Shown piece after piece: positions 21,394-33,240 of a stretch of 64,000 bases of DNA. Every line of letters begins with the position of its first letter. Position 1 is the stretch's first letter. Position numbers and translations under genes: made by a program. The stretch covers positions 113,753,764 through 113,817,763 of the forward strand of contig JAVGWX010000003.1 of assembly GCA_036924085.1 (NCBI GenBank). Direction: 5' to 3'. Below the pieces are notes generated by a model that did no database searches, had not been told where the DNA came from, and saw only the letters and a program-made list of their open reading frames with translations. The DNA comes from Ariolimax columbianus (lineage: Eukaryota > Mollusca > Gastropoda > Stylommatophora > Arionidae).

Positions 21394-23828
21394 TATAGTA
21401 GTCCATCAAGTCAAAAAGAGGAAGATGAGGAGCTGATTAGTAGTATAGCAAAGGCAAGTAAAGGGAAATTATTATTAATGGGAGATTTCAACTATCCAGA
21501 AATAAAATGGGATATGGCAGAAGCACTTGTAGAGTCAAAACCTTTTGTTACGTGCAGAACTGACAATTTTTTAATTCAACATGTAGATGCAGCCCCCAGA
21601 GGCAAAAACATACTCGACCTAATTTTTACCACAGAGGAAAATATGATTGAAAACGTTACCGTTGGGGAACTGTTTGGCTCAAGTGACCATCAAATCATCC
21701 GTTGGGATCTTATTGCAGGTAAAGAAGTAAACATAAACACGCGAACATACGACTACTCTAAGGCAGATGTTAAGAGGATGAAAGAGGCAGCGAACCACAT
21801 AATCTGGAAAGATATTATTGTAGGAACAGATGTTTAACAGGAGTGGGAAAGTTTTAAAACAGTTCTAGAAACGCTAAAAGAGGAATGTGTTCCATTTAGG
21901 GAGGTAAACCCCAAGCGTAAAAAGTGGATAACTAGATTTGTAGTGAAATGTAGAAGAGCAAAAAATAAAGCATGGCAAAAATATATAGAGGCAGGTAAAT
22001 CAAAAGAAACATATGTAAAATATTTGGACAAGCAGAACATATCTCAGAAAGCGAATAAAACAGCAAAAATAGACTTTGAAAAAAAACTTGCTCAGAGGTC
22101 AAGACTGACAGTAAAAGCTTCTTTTCTTATGTTAGAAATAAACAAAGAACGAAAGACAAAGTAGGCCCTCTCATAGACAGTACAGGGAAAATAATAAGTG
22201 AGAATAGGGAGGCTGCTAATCTGCTCAATCAGTACTTTGGCACAGTCTTCACAAAGGAGGACTGCTCCGAGATCCCAGAGCCTATAGATATTTTTCAAAG
22301 AGACATGGATACAGCGGGATTAAGATCAATCTGTATTACAGAGGAAATGGTTTTTAAAAAATTGGAGGGGTTGAGAGTGAATAAATGTCCAGGTCAAGAT
22401 GGTATTCACCCGAAATTGCTGTATGAAATTAGAAACCAACTAGCAAAACCATTGGCTATATTATGTTCTCAATCACTTACAAAAGGGATTGTTCCACGGG
22501 ATTGGAAAGATGCAGGAGTGATCCCCTTATTCAAAAGAGGCAAAAAATCAGATCCGGCAAATTATAGACCGGTGAGTTTAACGAGCATAGTCTGTAAATT
22601 GTTAGAGTCAATAATCAAAGAAAACATTGTAATGCATTTAGACAAATTTAATCTAATTAGAAATAGTCAGCATGGGTTTACTAGAGGGAGATCATGCTTA
22701 ACAAATCTATTAGAATTCATGGAGGAGGTTACTAAAATCATAGATAAAGGGGAGCCAGTAGATGTTATTTATCTAGACTTTGCAAAGGCCTTTGATAGAG
22801 TACCTCATCAAAGATTATTTCGAAAGTTAAAATCACATGGAATAGGTGGCGAAGTTGCCAAATGGATTGAAAATTGGTTAACGGGAAGAAGGCAGAGGGT
22901 GGGCATAAATAAGGAGTACTCTGAGTGGAGTGAAGTGAAAAGTGGTGTGCCACAGGGCTCGGTTTTGGGACCAATTTTGTTCTTGATATATATAAATGAT
23001 TTGGACATTGATATGAGATCCATGATTGCAAAATTTGCTGATGACACAAAACTATGCAGTAGTGTCTCATCTAAAGCGGAAGTGGATATATTGATGTCGG
23101 ATTAAGATAAAATTCGAGAATGGTCTGTAAGCTGGCAAATGGAGTTTAATGTAGATAAATGTACAGTCATCCACATGGGTAGATCCAATATGGAACATAA
23201 TTACAGAATAGGAGAAAACAATATTAGAAAGATAGATAAGGAAAGGGACCTAGGGGTTATAATAGATCATACAGGAAAGGTGAGTGAGCAAGTTAAGGTA
23301 GCAGTGAAAAAGGCAAATGCAATGTTAGGTATGATAAAAAGAAATATTAAACATAGGAGCAAGGAAGTGATCGTCAAACTGTATAAAGCTTTAGTTAGAC
23401 CTAGATTGGAGTACTGTGTACAGGTGTGGAGTCCTTATCATAGAGGGGACATAAACATGCTAGAAAGAATACAAAAAAGAGCGACAAAGATGATAGTGGG
23501 ATTCCAGAATTACAGTTATGAGGAACGACTCAGAAAAACCGGCCTACAGTGTCTCGAAGAGAGAAGAATTCGTGGTGACTTAATACAGGTTTATAAGATG
23601 ATCAGAGGAATCGATAAATTAGAATATAACAAGTTTTTTAAAATACAGCCACCTACAATAACACGAGGGCATAGCTACAAGCTGATTAAAGAGAGGTCCA
23701 GGTTAGATATTAGGAAATATTTTTTTAGTCAGAGAGTGGTGTCTGCTTGGAATGCATTGCCAGGGGAGGTAGTGGAGGCAGGGACAGTTAATGCATTTAA
23801 TAATAAACTGGATGCGTATAGATTTTAG
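21385..23828 (+). pseudogene. CR1-like endonuclease-reverse transcriptase
   Basis: Endonuclease C-terminal half: 'KGKLLLMGDFNYPEIKWD', 'LDLIFTTEENMIENV', 'ELFGSSDHQIIRWDL' (S-D-H site). RT: 'KCPGQDGIHPKLLYEI', 'ANYRPVSLTSIVCKLLESII', 'VIYLDFAKAFDRVPH', 'KSGVPQGSVLGPILF', active site F-A-D-D at 23034-23045. C-terminus: 'QKRATKMIVGFQNYSYEERL' to 'NAFNNKLDAYRF'. Only three defects are visible: stop at 21835-21837, a one-base frameshift near 22093, stop at 23103-23105. That makes it relatively young. The encoded enzyme would nick target DNA and copy its own RNA. Confidence 0.93.
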
Positions 23829-23905
23829 AGCAAGGTGATGTAAATGTAACTGGTTGTATACAGACTCTGCAGGGTCTTCTAAACCAGTATAAAGATGTTA
23901 AGTTA
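21394..23905 (+). mobile_element. CR1-like LINE, 5'-truncated
   Basis: Ends with the short terminal repeat 'GTTAAGTTA' at 23897-23905, the 3' signature of many CR1 elements; a second copy ends at 49951-49969 with more units of it. The 5' end is cut within the endonuclease. The host LINE V sequence 'CATCTATA' overlaps the first CR1 bases, suggesting microhomology at the truncated end. No target duplication, as expected for this clade. Confidence 0.92.
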
Positions 23906-24010
23906 GTCTGCCATTGTTCAAAATTTGAAAAAATAGGTGCATTCTTTGTATTTTTATTTATTCGCATAATTTCCGTTTTTTTAAACACCCCCAGTTCTGG
24001 AAAATGTTAT
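23906..24010 (-). mobile_element. LINE V, upstream piece beyond the CR1 insertion
   Basis: Reverse complement matches 17085-17190 ('AATAAATAAAAATACAAAGA', then 'CAAATTT', 'GAACAATGGC'). With 21170-21393 it reconstitutes the uninterrupted order seen at 17.1-17.3 kb. Confidence 0.75.
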
Positions 24011-24632
24011 TTTCTACTTGACAATAATACATTTGAATAATAATTCGATAAAAGCTTTAATTATAAAAAATATAATTTTGTTTCTTTTATACTGTACAAT
24101 TCTGCAAGTGGGTAAATGTTTTGCACGTGTCAGCTAATTTCACATTATTCCTCCAACGTACCAAGTCCTATTTTCTCTTACCTTTTCATCATGCACTGTT
24201 CCTCTTTCTTTAGTCAAATTCTTCCATTCTATTATTCTCTCGTCTTCCTTTCATCTCTAATCATCGTGTTACAGTGCGCATTCTCAATCTTTCATCCTAT
24301 TAATCAATCTTCTTTGCCTTCATGTTCCCCGCCATTCTTCCTATAAAATATATATCTTTAATAAATTACCTGTTCTATCAACTATATCACCTTTATCTAT
24401 TCTTTTTGCTTCTCTTCAACTTCTTCGATTTCCTCTTCTTGCTTTGTCACTCGCGATATGCTATCATATCTCCCACGGCGTCTCTTTAATATATTACCTT
24501 GCAGAACACCAGACTTCCAGGCTTCCTGAGAGACTGAGCACTAGATTTGAAGTAGGCTGAGGAATTTGACATTCTATATTGAGGGTCACAAACTCAAAAA
24601 AGCCAGAAGGCCTCGCGAGAATAAGTTTACTT
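24011..24632. other. Unassigned pyrimidine-rich sequence
   Basis: Skewed to T and C on the + strand between 24.13 and 24.45 kb; no gene or repeat unit recognised. Confidence 0.35.
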
Positions 24633-25545
24633 ATTCTTCTTCTTCTTCTTCTTCTTCATCTTCGTTGTCGTCGTTCGCTCTGAAATAATCGCATCTATCT
24701 GCCTCATAAACCTGGCGGTCCTTCTTAGGATTCTCTCATCGCCATACAGTTTATCTCGCAGGTGGGTTGGTGAGGGTCATTCTGCTTCTATATTCGAGAC
24801 GGCAGACCTGAAGAACATGTTTCACTTTGTTTGTTCTTCCCACATGGGCACATGTCTATTTTTTAAAATTATTTTTGTTTTTTTTGTTGTTTTTGGGTTC
24901 GCTTTATTTCACTAATCCCCAAGGCGGTGTGCGTTGCACTGTGGTTTTTATTTTGCACCTGTTGGCCCAGTGCATCCGACTTCAGCATGCATTTTATATA
25001 AGGGACTGCTTCCTTCTGCATTTTCTAAGAGTTTGCTTCCCCTGGGTAACGGCCGGTGCTGTGATGGGGATAGAACCCAGCACCTTCGGGATGTGAGCCG
25101 TGCCACTTAACCACTAGGCCCCGCCGTCTTCTACATGTCCATTTAATTTGTTGAGCAGATGATTTTTCAGTCTACAGTGATACGTTCGCATTCTGAATAT
25201 TGTCACTTGATCACTTCTTGGCAAAGAGTAGCATGCTTCTGCTATAACAGATCCTGGGTGTTCCCTGTGCCACTTGTCTTTGAAGTTAAATGTTATCGTT
25301 CTCTTCATTTCTTCACATGTAGCTCTGTCGTCAGTTTAGTATTTTCGTTTCCCTCTTTTGCCAGTCTATCTGCCTCCTCATTGCCGTCTAGCTTACAGTG
25401 TGCAGGGATCCACTGAATTTTCACTCTGTTTAAATTTTGGTTTACATTCGTGAGTGCCTCAGACAGGATGTCAAATTCAATGTTTTTATGATTTCTGGGG
25501 GCCATTATCACTGACGGGAATTTGTAAGGAAGACATAAGTTTACT
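24633..25545 (-). mobile_element. LINE Y 3' end, interrupted by SINE C
   Basis: Reverse strand: RNase H C-terminal half 'HKNIEFDILSEALTNVNQNL', 'VKIQWIPAHCKLDGNEEADR', 'LAKEGNENTKLTTELHVKK'. After frame changes it continues to the zinc-module region, which is split by a SINE at 24859-25132, then the 'LRDKLYGDERILRRT' box and a GAA tail (TTC run at 24634-24660 on +). Same family as 26375-29102. Confidence 0.85.
24859..25132 (-). mobile_element. SINE C (tRNA-derived), reverse, with target duplication
   Basis: Reverse complement starts 'AGAAGACGGCGGGGCCTAG', with an A box 'GGCCTAGTGGTTAAG' and a B box 'GGGTTCTATCCCC', about 43 bases apart as in a tRNA gene. Then comes the central domain 'GCTGAAGTCGGATGCACTGG' and an A-rich tail (T-rich 24859-24898 on +). 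Flanks 'ACATGTCTA' (24850-24858) and 'ACATGTCCA' (25133-25141) are a 9-bp target duplication with one mismatch. It sits in the LINE Y zinc-module region. Confidence 0.9.
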
Positions 25546-25689
25546 GATTCACGAACCGCGCAACAGTAAAGTATGTATTCTCTATCTTATTCCTTGTAAC
25601 GTAGAACGCATCTTGGGCACCACACTCCCCTGTATTGTGAGTTGTCTGTTGCTAATTTTTAACGAGACATTTGCTGCTTGACAAGTTAC

Positions 25690-25857
25690 TTCTTCTTCTT
25701 CTGTGTTGGTTCTCAATCTCCCGCTACCAAACCCTGAACATGGCTTTGCAAGTAGCAGGATGTAGTTGCGTTGTGTCGCTAGTTTACAGCTTGGACTGCG
25801 ATATTTGAACCTTTCGGTTCAACACATTTGTCTTCGGCAGGACGTTACTAATTTCAG
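25690..25857 (-). mobile_element. SINE B, 3' half, reverse
   Basis: Begins with TTC units (tail), then 'GGTTCTCAATCTCCCGCTAC', 'CAAACCCTGAAC', and the central domain as 'CCTTTCGGTTCAACACATTTG' -like sequence. Order matches 52277-52632. 5' half missing. Confidence 0.75.
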
Positions 25858-26361
25858 CTACTCAACTGTTCCCTCTCTTTTATTCCCATGATATGATCAC
25901 GTCTCATTATTCATGGCCCACTGCAATGTGACCTAACATTAAACTCTTGTAGCCATATTATTGATTAAGGACTCATTAAGTATTGACCTCTAAACTTCAA
26001 TTCTGTCAAATTACAAATTCTCACATTTCTTCTGGAAAATGTTTTTTTTTCCACAAGGTTATTTTTTTTAGATGTCATAACATTTTCGACACACACAAAA
26101 ATACTAAAGTACTAATCAATTATTCTTAAAACTAAATCTATATTTCAACAGTTTATCGTGAGGTAGGGCATGTTGCAGTTTGTAATTGAGAATTCTCTTC
26201 AACATGTTTTATTTCGTCACTCAATAGTAACAGCTAATATGGTGTCGCTTACACAATACATATCCGGTGAACAGATATAAAGTGATCTTTTTATTGAAAT
26301 AATGGAACATTACTACGTGAATTAATTTGTCACGATTCAAGCAAAGTAGAGATTACAAATT
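25858..26361. other. Unassigned AT-rich target region of LINE Y
   Basis: No repeat or gene recognised; ends at the left copy of the LINE Y target duplication. Confidence 0.35.
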
Positions 26362-26374
26362 GGATCACTTTAAT
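26362..26374 (+). repeat. Left target-site duplication of LINE Y
   Basis: 'GGATCACTTTAAT', identical to 29103-29115. Confidence 0.97.
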
Positions 26375-29102
26375 ACACTCTTAACCAAACAGCAAGGGAG
26401 AGCTGGAAAAACAAAACGGAAAGCCTCAACCTGGACAAAGAAGGGAACAAGCTATGGAAGCTAGTCAGAGCCATGAACGACGAAACCCCGTCAAACAAAC
26501 AAATTACCATCAAGCAGGGCGAAAACTTGCTCACTGGTAAGAAAGCCGCAAACGCTTTTGTCGATCACTATGCCAGAGCAAACCACATCGAGGTCCCTGC
26601 AGATAGGCATACAGACATTAGTGAAGAGCAAAAGGGGCACGACAACATCAATACGGCACCTGAAGAGCATATGATGGCCAAATTAACAATGAGCGAAATG
26701 GAAGAGGCCATGAGAACATTAAAGAAAAGAAAATCTCCCGGAAAAGACGGGATAAGAAACGAAATGCTGATGGGGCTGGGCCAAACAGCGAAGAGGAAAC
26801 TGCTATCGGTCCTGAACCAAAGCTGGAAAAGGGGAATTGTACCCCAGGCATGGAAAGACGCAGTACTTGTACCAGTACTAAAAACAGGAAAGGACAAAAC
26901 AGATCCAAATGGATACAGGCCTATCAGCCTACTGAGCTGTGTCGGCAAGCTGATGGAACGTATGATAAACACCAGACTGATGTGGCATCTGGAAGAAAAA
27001 CGAATACTAATTCCACAGCAAGCCGGCTTTAGACAGCACAGATCCACTGAGGACCAGGTCATCCTCATAGCCCAGGAAATAGAAGATGCCTACCAGGCAC
27101 AGAAACACACAGTAGCGGTTTGGGTGGACCTGGAAAAGGCATTTGACAAAGTCTGGAAAGATGGACTTAGAGTCAAGCTAAGAAGAAGTGATGTTTGTGA
27201 GAAAATGTACAAGTGGATCAACCACTACCTCAAAATTAGAACGGCCAGAGTCCAAGTACAAGGGCAGATGAGCAAAAATGTGACACTCGAGCAGGGAGTA
27301 CCCCAAGGGGGAGTACTGTCACCCACACTCTTCCTGGTGTATATAAACGACATTACAGAGAATATACCAAGAAGAGTCCATAGCTCAATGTTTGCAGACG
27401 ATCTGGCTATGTGGACCTCTGAAAAGAATCTCACCATAGCAAGAAATCGGATGCAGCAGGCCCTAACATCGCTGGAAGAGTGGGCGAACTCATAGCTGGT
27501 CAAAATAAACGAGGAGAAAACCACATGCACAATATTCTCGCTTTCAATCAAACCCCAAAATACCAAATTAAGTTTAAATGGCAAATTCCTGCAGCTAAAT
27601 GACAACCCAAACTATCTGGGAGTCACATTTGATCGGCGCATGACATGGAAAAGCCAGATCGAGAGAAACCGAATGAGAGCCAGAGAAAGAATGGCAATCA
27701 TGAGGAAACTTGCTGGCACAAGCTGGGGAGCAGACGAAAGTATACTAAAGAAACTGTACACTGGAAGAGTGAGACCAGTTCTCGAGTATGGCATTGCGGC
27801 ATGGACAACAGCAGCAAAGGCGAACTTTGATAAAGTTAGCAAACTCCAAAACCAAGCCATGAGAGTTATAACAGGTGGCATGAAGTCAACGCCAATTATA
27901 GAACTTTAAAAGATTACAAAACTGCAATCCATGACCGATAGAAGAGACTGCAGAGCCCAGCTGCAGTTAGAGAAACTCCGAAGACTGACTGACCATACAA
28001 TGCACCAGAGACTAAACAATTTGGGAAATGGGAAACTAAAGCGGAGAAACTTTGCAGAAATAGCCAAAGCAAAGATGCACGAAGATCCCATAAACGCACT
28101 AACAACACCAAAATCCATCACTACTGTACGAAAACCTACCTGGAGGCAGGATATATTTCCAGAGGTGGTAGAAAATATACCAGGTATTGGAAATAAAAAC
28201 TGCCAGACTGAAAAAGAAAGGAGAGATACTACCCTGAGCTTTAAATCGAAAAACTACCCAAGCATGGACTGGACCCATGCATACACCGACGGTTCTGTAA
28301 CAAACACTACACAGAACGGAGTGGCAGGAGCATTCCTGAACCTACCAAATGGCAGAAAAATAACACTGTCATTCGCTACTGGTAAGTACACAAGCCATTT
28401 CAGATCGGAGGCAGAGGCACTGAGGGCGGCAGTGGAAGAAATGGTGACACACACAGAAAATGAAAGCCATATAGTCCTGCTTACAGATGCTCTCGCCGTA
28501 GTCACAGCGCTAAAAAGCCAGAAAAACACTGAGCTTAATGACTTAAGAGCAGCACTCTGCAAACTGTGCCAGCAGTCCGCACCAAAAAGGGTAGTGGTAC
28601 AATGGGTCCCATCACACTGCAACATCCAAGGCAACGAGGAGGCAGACAGACTGGCAAAAGAAGGTGCAAGACTACCACAAACAGATACTAGTACGACGTA
28701 CGAAGAGTCAAAACGGCTTATCAAAGCCAGATACATGACCAAATGGGAAACCGAACATACTGGTTACACCAAAAACGATGCCTATTACCAGTTGAACAGA
28801 AGAGAGCAGGTCGTTGTCTTCAGACTTCGCACTGGCCACAATAGACTGAGGTACCACCTATTCAACAAATTAAAGATAGGTGGTACCGACGAATGCCCGT
28901 GCGGTACCGGTAAAATGACCGCTGAACATCTGCTGCAGAACTGCCCGACATACGAGGGTCAGAGAGAGCAGATGTGGCCATCACCAGTGGAACTGCAAGA
29001 CAAGCTCTATGGCAGTGTCGACAGCCTCATGATGACCGCCGCTTTTTTCGAAAAAATAATGGTTACTGTCTGACTGCGTACGAAGAAGAAGAAGAAGAAG
29101 AG
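26375..29102 (+). mobile_element. LINE Y, best-preserved copy, 2.7 kb
   Basis: Bounded exactly by a perfect 13-bp target duplication, so the 5' truncation point (26375) and the end of the GAA tail (about 29085-29102) are both known. It lacks the endonuclease, which would lie upstream. Other Y copies in the window: 5.8-6.8, 7.6-8.0, 24.6-25.5, 51.4-51.7 and 56.6-58.1 kb. The perfect duplication and only two stops point to a fairly recent insertion. Confidence 0.97.
26377..29073 (+). pseudogene. LINE Y reverse transcriptase-RNase H, two stops
   Basis: One continuous frame of about 899 codons broken only by TAG at 27493-27495 and TAA at 27907-27909. RT: 'LKKRKSPGKDGIRNEML', 'GYRPISLLSCVGKLMERMI', 'QQAGFRQHRSTEDQVI', 'VAVWVDLEKAFDKVWKDGL', 'LEQGVPQGGVLSPTLFLVYI', active site F-A-D-D at 27391-27402. 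RNase H: 'YTDGS' at 28282-28296, 'HFRSEAEALRAA', 'VLLTDALAVVTAL', 'GNEEADRLAKEG', so the D-E-D-D carboxylates are present. C-terminal zinc-type module 'CPCGTGKMTAEHLLQNC' (C-x-C-x8-H-x4-C). An RNase H plus C-terminal Cys/His module places it near Jockey/I/R1-like lineages; clade not settled. Confidence 0.95.
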
Positions 29103-29115
29103 GGATCACTTTAAT
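29103..29115 (+). repeat. Right target-site duplication of LINE Y
   Basis: 'GGATCACTTTAAT' directly after the GAA tail, identical to 26362-26374. Confidence 0.97.
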
Positions 29116-29788
29116 CCATCTGTCAAAAATGTGGCTGGGTTTAGATCGGCCTAAGTTTAAAGAATTTTGACGAAAACCTGGCTAAGTGAATACTAGTTGG
29201 ATGTGATGGGACTTTCATGTTTTCTTCTCGTTTGTCCAGTGTTTGGCCACTGTTTCTTAATATTTCTGTAAGCCTGCATCGGCTTGCGCTGTCACGCAGT
29301 CCATTTGATAATTTTTGATGTACAAGAATGAAGAAATGTGATCATAATGTGGCCCATATACCATTACACTTATTTTGAATGTTTTTTTCTTCATGGAATT
29401 CGCTTCAGGCAAGTTTGTTTGTCTTCATACAGTTTTTTCATTGGATTTGGTGAACTGTTGTCCAGACGTATTTTCGTGACGCGTCTCTCGAAGTACACAT
29501 TTTCGTTGAAGAACTTCCTCATAATTATTGGCAACTAGATCTACAAGTTCTGTGGAATGGAGCGTGCTTTGATGAAGCTACACGTATGATTACCTTGTTC
29601 TACTAGAGGGAATGTTCATCCCTGAATACAAAGTCTGTAACAGCTTGAGAGGCGGAAGAACCTATTAGTGTCAACGGCTCAAGAGGGGATACAGCAAAGT
29701 GTGTGGCACATATGTGGCGCATCCAGGACACAAGTGGAAGACGGCCGGCCACCGTGGAAGAGCTAGGGACCTCATCACGTTTAACCCA
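29116..29788. other. Unassigned sequence
   Basis: No recognised gene or repeat between the LINE Y target and LINE U. Confidence 0.35.
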
Positions 29789-32398
29789 TAGTTAGCAATG
29801 GAAGCACAGGTCTAAGAAAATCTGAATTCCCGTAATAGAGGACTAACAATAGGAACAAGGAATGTTTGTACACTTCATCATGCCAGAAAACTGGACAACC
29901 TGATAACAGAGGCTGGGGGCTATGAATATAGATATATTGGATGGGGCACAAACAAGATGTAAAGACACTGGCTACACACAGAAAGATATATATATTTTCA
30001 TACATTCAGGAGGCCAACAGCATACAAGAGGTGTTGGTGTATTATTAAAGAAAGAATTAGAATAATACATATGTAGATACTGGACACACAACGATCGAAT
30101 GATTCTACTATAAATCAGAGCCAGACCATTTAATATGTCCATTTTACAAACGTATACACCAACCTCAGATTACAGCTAAGAGCAACTAGATGAATGTTAT
30201 GAAGACGTGAAGCAGTAACTTAACACTGTGGCTTCGACAGATATACTAATTGTTATGTGTGACATGAATGCTAAGGTAGGAAAAGGGGAATATAAAATCA
30301 TCGTGGGAAAATATGGAATTGGAACAAATAATGAAAGAGGAGAAAGACTGATACAATTCTGTGAGGAAAATAAACTTAGTATTTGTAACACTTTTTAAAA
30401 ACATCTTATTATAAAATTAAATACATAGAAAAGCCCAGATGATTCGACAGGAAATCAAATTGATTTCAATATGATCAGACACAGATTCAGAAATATTGTC
30501 AAAAACACGAGACATACACACGAGCAGACATCAATTCAGACCACAATCCAGTTTGTATGAAAATGCATATACAACTCAAAATCACAGAGTATAGAGGGAC
30601 AAAGACACTTAATAAAGACAAGTATAAAACAACCAGATATACGGCAAAAGTACCAGGTAGTAGTAAAGAAGGTGTATGAAAACTTACAATCTGAGGACAA
30701 GGAAGGAAACACAGAGAGGAGAATAAATAAATGAGAATGAATAAAAAACAGTATCTAAGTAGCAAATAAATCATTACCAGATAAAGAACTTGGGAAAAAC
30801 CAAGAACGGATGACAAATGACATCTTAACAAAAATGGCAGATAGAAAGAAGGCTAAAAACACTCCTGCATATTCACCACTAGACAAAGAAATACGTACAA
30901 TGTGCAGGCTGGCCAAAGAGCAGTGGTTGGAAAAAAAAATGCAAGGTTATAGAAGACATACGACTAAAACGCAATACCAGAGAAATGCATATAGAAACAA
31001 AGAAAACAACAAATAAGACACAGGTAAACCAGGGTGGGTGATGCTTCCGGGATAAGAATGGTGCCATTTTGATGGATCAGAATGACGTATCGAACAGATG
31101 AGTGGAATATACAAAGGAGCTTTTTGAGGACAGTCGCGGAGCCAAATCATCAACATCTGATAATGAAGGACCCAGAATCCTAAGATCAGAGGTGATAAAT
31201 GTGATAAAAACGATGGGATAAACATAGAAATGATAGAGGCCTTCAAAGAATCTGGTAAACATTTACTTACTGATCTGTATACTGACATATACAATACTGG
31301 GTGCATACCAACAAACCTGAAAACATCTACGTTTATAACACTCCCAAAAAAACCTCATGCAACAGAATGTTCAGACTTTAGTCTAATTAGTCACACAATT
31401 AAAATACTACTCAAGATCATACAAGAGAGGATAAGAGGTAAAATAGAGAGGGAAGTTTCAGAAGAACAATTTGGTTTTCGAAAGTTCAATGGACAAGGGA
31501 AGCAATTTTCTGTTTGCGAAGTTTGATAGAGAAATATCTGGAAATACATAATGACATTTTTATTTGCTTTATAGACTATTAGAAGGCTTTTGAAAGAGTC
31601 CAACATGAAATATGTATTAAATGTCTAAATAAAATAGGTCTAGATCGTAAAGACAAAAGAATGCACAGTAATCTGCACTGGGAACAAACTGCTACAGTAA
31701 AATCAGGAAAGATATGCTCTACAAGTATAGATGTAAAAAAAGGAGGGGAGTTTTGATTATACATAAAGAAAACAAAGACTATGATAATTGGGAAAAGTGA
31801 CAAGAAACCATGTATGCAGATAATAATAAAAGATCAACTACTTGAACAGGTACAGTTTCTCCTATCTAGGTCATTTAATAACGGAAGAAGGCAGTGTGAA
31901 AAAGAAATCAGAAAGAGAATAGGTATGGCCAAGATGGCATTCGACAAAATGCAACACATACTGACATCCAAACAAATAAATCAGAATTTGAAAATGAGAA
32001 TTGTCAGGGGTTATGTATACTCGTCACTACTTTATGGCGCAGAAACATGGACAATGAATAACAAGTTGGAAAAGATAATTGAAGCCTTCGAAATGTATGT
32101 ATATAGAAGATTGTGTCGCATTTCTTGGAAAGAAGAAAACAAATTTGGAGGTATTGGAAAAGTTGGAGGTGAAAAAAGAATTAATGACCAAAATCAGGTT
32201 CAGACAGTTAGGTTATTTTGGTCGTATAACAAGACATACCTCCTTGTTGAAGACCATACTGGAGGGTAGAGTGGATGGCAGTCGTTCAAGAGGCAGACAA
32301 CTCTTTAAGTGGGTGGATAACATCAGGAGATGGACTGGAAAAAGCCTCTCAGATCACACAATTATGGCAAAAGATAGAGTACACTGATAGAGCTGACC
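29789..32398 (+). mobile_element. LINE U, endonuclease-RT element with internal deletion
   Basis: Endonuclease: 'LTIGTRNVCTLHHARKLDNL', 'HTRGVGVLLKKELE', 'TYAPTSDYS', 'LIVMCDMNAKVGKGEYKII', 'RLIQFCEENKLSICNTFF', 'NQIDFNMI'. RT: 'LYTDIYNTGCIPTNLKTSTF', 'SEEQFGFRKFNGQGK', 'FICFIDYXKAFERVQHEICI' with a stop at X. C-terminus: 'MRIVRGYVYSSLLYGAETW', 'QLGYFGRITRHTSLLKTILE', 'GRVDGSRSRGRQLFKWVDNI'. Sequence jumps from the box before the active site to the region after it near 31745-31780, so the Y/F-x-D-D block is deleted. Resembles RTE-type or related LINEs. Many stops. Confidence 0.85.
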
Positions 32399-32399
32399 T

Positions 32400-33240
32400 T
32401 CGATGCAGAGATGGCACCTGAACTTAACAGTAAACTCACATGTAATAAACCTTTTCTTTGTCATGCCATATGACACATTCTTCTTTCCAAAACGAAGACT
32501 TCTTAACAGCAGCCCTGAACACATCTCGATTTCTGACAAGACGACTCGCTTCACACACGGACATCTTCACACTATCAGTAATGTTAATACTGCCATCTTC
32601 TTCTCTGACGACCTCATCTTACACTGTGCCTTTTACTATTTGCCTATTGAAGTCATTGTGAATTTTCATATGACCGAAATAACATAATTTCTCCCTTGTG
32701 ATGTTATTTATAAGTCAGTTTTCTTCGGTACCTATTTGTTTCAAAATTTATATTTGATTTCTAATCCGCCCAAGACATTTTCAATATCCTCATTAGACAC
32801 TACATTTTGTGCGTGTAATGGTTTTATCTAATATCCATGTCTCGCACCCATATGTTGCCACAGTGAAAACACATGTCCTAATCAGTCTTCTTTCTAACTC
32901 CCTCTCGTATATGTTTCATCTGCATTAGTTTTCGTGTGGCAATTGCAAACCTTCGGTTGATTCCTGCCGAACAGTCCCCAACGTTTTTGATTGTGAATCC
33001 TAAAAAGTCCAATTCTTTCACATCTTCTGTTTTCACATAATCGATGTTAGTTATTGATTTGTTCACAACTTTGCCTGTTGTCACCATTTTAGTTTGTTTC
33101 TGTATGTTAAAATATAGATTCTGGACCTCCCTGTGTTTTTGGTCTACTTAATTAACTTTTCCAACCCATCTAGTGTCGCTGATAGGAGAACTGTGTCGTT
33201 TGCATTTTTGATTTTCTCTTTAGTCAGATACAATTATTTT
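32400..33240 (-). mobile_element. LINE T, 3' end of RT ORF
   Basis: Reverse strand: 'KMVTTGKVVNKSITNIDYVK', 'TEDVKELDFLGFTIKNVGDC', 'SAGINRRFAIATRKLMQMKH', then 'FGHMKIHNDFNRQIVKGTV' (read with frame changes) and 'MSVCEASRLVRNRDVFRAAV', 'KK'. These are the thumb/connection and C-terminal parts of a LINE RT. It converges 3' end to 3' end with LINE U at about 32400. Stops and frameshifts present; no tail recognised. Confidence 0.75.

Noticed and set aside
24116..24346. Hydrophobic small protein on +
   Set aside because: Pyrimidine-rich DNA gives Phe/Leu/Ser-rich translations by composition; no other support.
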